From assembly GCA_031260765.1 (NCBI GenBank), contig JAISKX010000131.1, positions 1 to 6,844 on the forward strand: 6,844 nt of DNA, written 5' to 3'. The position numbers were made by a program, and so were the translations under genes. This DNA is from Endomicrobium sp. (GTDB lineage Bacteria; Elusimicrobiota; Endomicrobiia; Endomicrobiales; Endomicrobiaceae). Of this stretch, positions 6,230 through 6,844 are shown piece by piece. The first letter of the stretch is position 1, and the number at the start of each line of letters is the position of its first letter. The notes beneath the pieces were generated by a model. That model did no database searches and was not told the origin of the DNA. It worked only from the letters and a program-made list of their open reading frames with translations.

Positions 6230-6844
6230 ATGTCAAAACAACAAGATTTGTTTCAAAAACTTATTGAAGAAGGTAAAAAACGCGGATTTCTAACTTATGA
6301 CGAAGTAAGCAAAACAATACCGTCGGGAGAGTCTATTGAAAAAATAGACGGATTTTTGGCTGTATTAGACGATATGGGCATAAAATTAATTGATGATAAG
6401 AAAAATACAATTTCAGAAAAAGCCCTTAGAAATCAAGGCAGCGCTGTGGAACAATCTGTAAAAATAACAAGCGTTGAAGACGAAGAAATAAATCCTGTCA
6501 GAATGTATTTAACTGAGATGGCAAAAGTTCCTCTTTTAGAAAGAACTGTTGAAGTGGAACTTGCAAAAAATATCAGAGAAAATGAAAAGAAATTACAGGC
6601 TATAGTTTTAGAATCTCCTCTTATTATCAAAGAAATTAGAAATTGGGAAACTCTCATAAGCCAGCAAGAGATGACGCCCAAAGAACTTATGCCCAGAGGC
6701 AGAAAGTCAAAAGCTCAACTTAGAACTATGGGCGCAAAAATAAAAAATGCCGTTCAAACAATCAATCGTTTAGAAAACGCTATAGTGGCGCATAGCAAGA
6801 AACTCAAAGAAAAATCTATTTCCGACAAACAAAAAATAGAAATA
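6230..6844 (+). CDS. rpoD: Primary RNA polymerase sigma factor, sigma-70 (N-terminal part)
   Basis: The frame is open for 205 codons from ATG 6230 to the right edge, so the core promoter-binding regions 2-4 lie outside the window. Residues 6-50 match sigma region 1.1 (FQKLIEEGKKRGFLTYDEV and onward), which keeps free sigma from binding DNA and is typical of group 1 housekeeping sigmas. Region 1.2 follows at about 88-120, with NPVRMYLTEMAKVPLL (88-103). From about 121 on comes the lysine-rich start of the non-conserved region found in RpoD proteins of Gram-negative type, including ELMPRGRKSKAQL. The ribosome-binding site AAGGAG (6219-6224) lies within the last codons of dnaG, and one base separates the genes, so translation is probably coupled. 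Its position directly after dnaG is the classical macromolecular-synthesis order. Confidence 0.95.
   Translation, partial: MSKQQDLFQKLIEEGKKRGFLTYDEVSKTIPSGESIEKIDGFLAVLDDMGIKLIDDKKNTISEKALRNQGSAVEQSVKITSVEDEEINPVRMYLTEMAKVPLLERTVEVELAKNIRENEKKLQAIVLESPLIIKEIRNWETLISQQEMTPKELMPRGRKSKAQLRTMGAKIKNAVQTINRLENAIVAHSKKLKEKSISDKQKIEI

Overview
The window reads as a chromosomal segment of a low-GC, probably Gram-negative bacterium. It has two parts. Positions 1-2673 are the end of a surface-polysaccharide glycosyltransferase cluster. Positions 2691-6844 are a macromolecular-synthesis type operon carrying a HIT-family hydrolase, rpsU (ribosomal protein S21), a Nif3/DUF34 protein, dnaG (primase) and the start of rpoD (primary sigma factor). 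All genes are on the + strand and the standard genetic code fits throughout. The AT-rich codon use, heptosyltransferase-like genes and this operon order are compatible with a deep-branching Gram-negative group such as Elusimicrobiota (Endomicrobium-like). That placement is a guess from memory, not something the sequence proves.

Region 1 (1-2673). The last 40 codons of an unidentified gene overlap by one base (TAATG) with a 423-residue family-9 glycosyltransferase. A 162-bp gap then holds a palindromic, tandem-like repeat element, followed by a second, paralogous family-9 glycosyltransferase of 371 residues. Both enzymes share a GxGD loop, a FGPT segment and a four-cysteine C-terminal motif. 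The first gene carries a perfect 8-bp palindrome read in frame as protein, just before the catalytic domain. The second has a C-terminal tail whose DNA contains a good sigma-70 promoter for the next operon.

Region 2 (2691-6844). The promoter at 2630-2658 should start transcription near 2665, just ahead of the HIT gene. A stem-loop terminator lies between rpsU and nif3, the same place where the E. coli rpsU-dnaG-rpoD operon has its internal terminator. It could let S21 be made in excess over primase and sigma. From nif3 on, spacing is tight (19 bp to dnaG, 1 bp to rpoD), and the rpoD ribosome-binding site lies inside the last codons of dnaG. The unit couples translation (S21), replication initiation (primase) and transcription initiation (sigma), with two small accessory proteins inserted.

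I see no CRISPR array, tRNA, rRNA, insertion sequence or phage gene. The most unusual features are the two repeat elements in the glycosyltransferase region, and the HIT and Nif3 genes within the rpsU-dnaG-rpoD operon. I found no evidence of a wholly new system.
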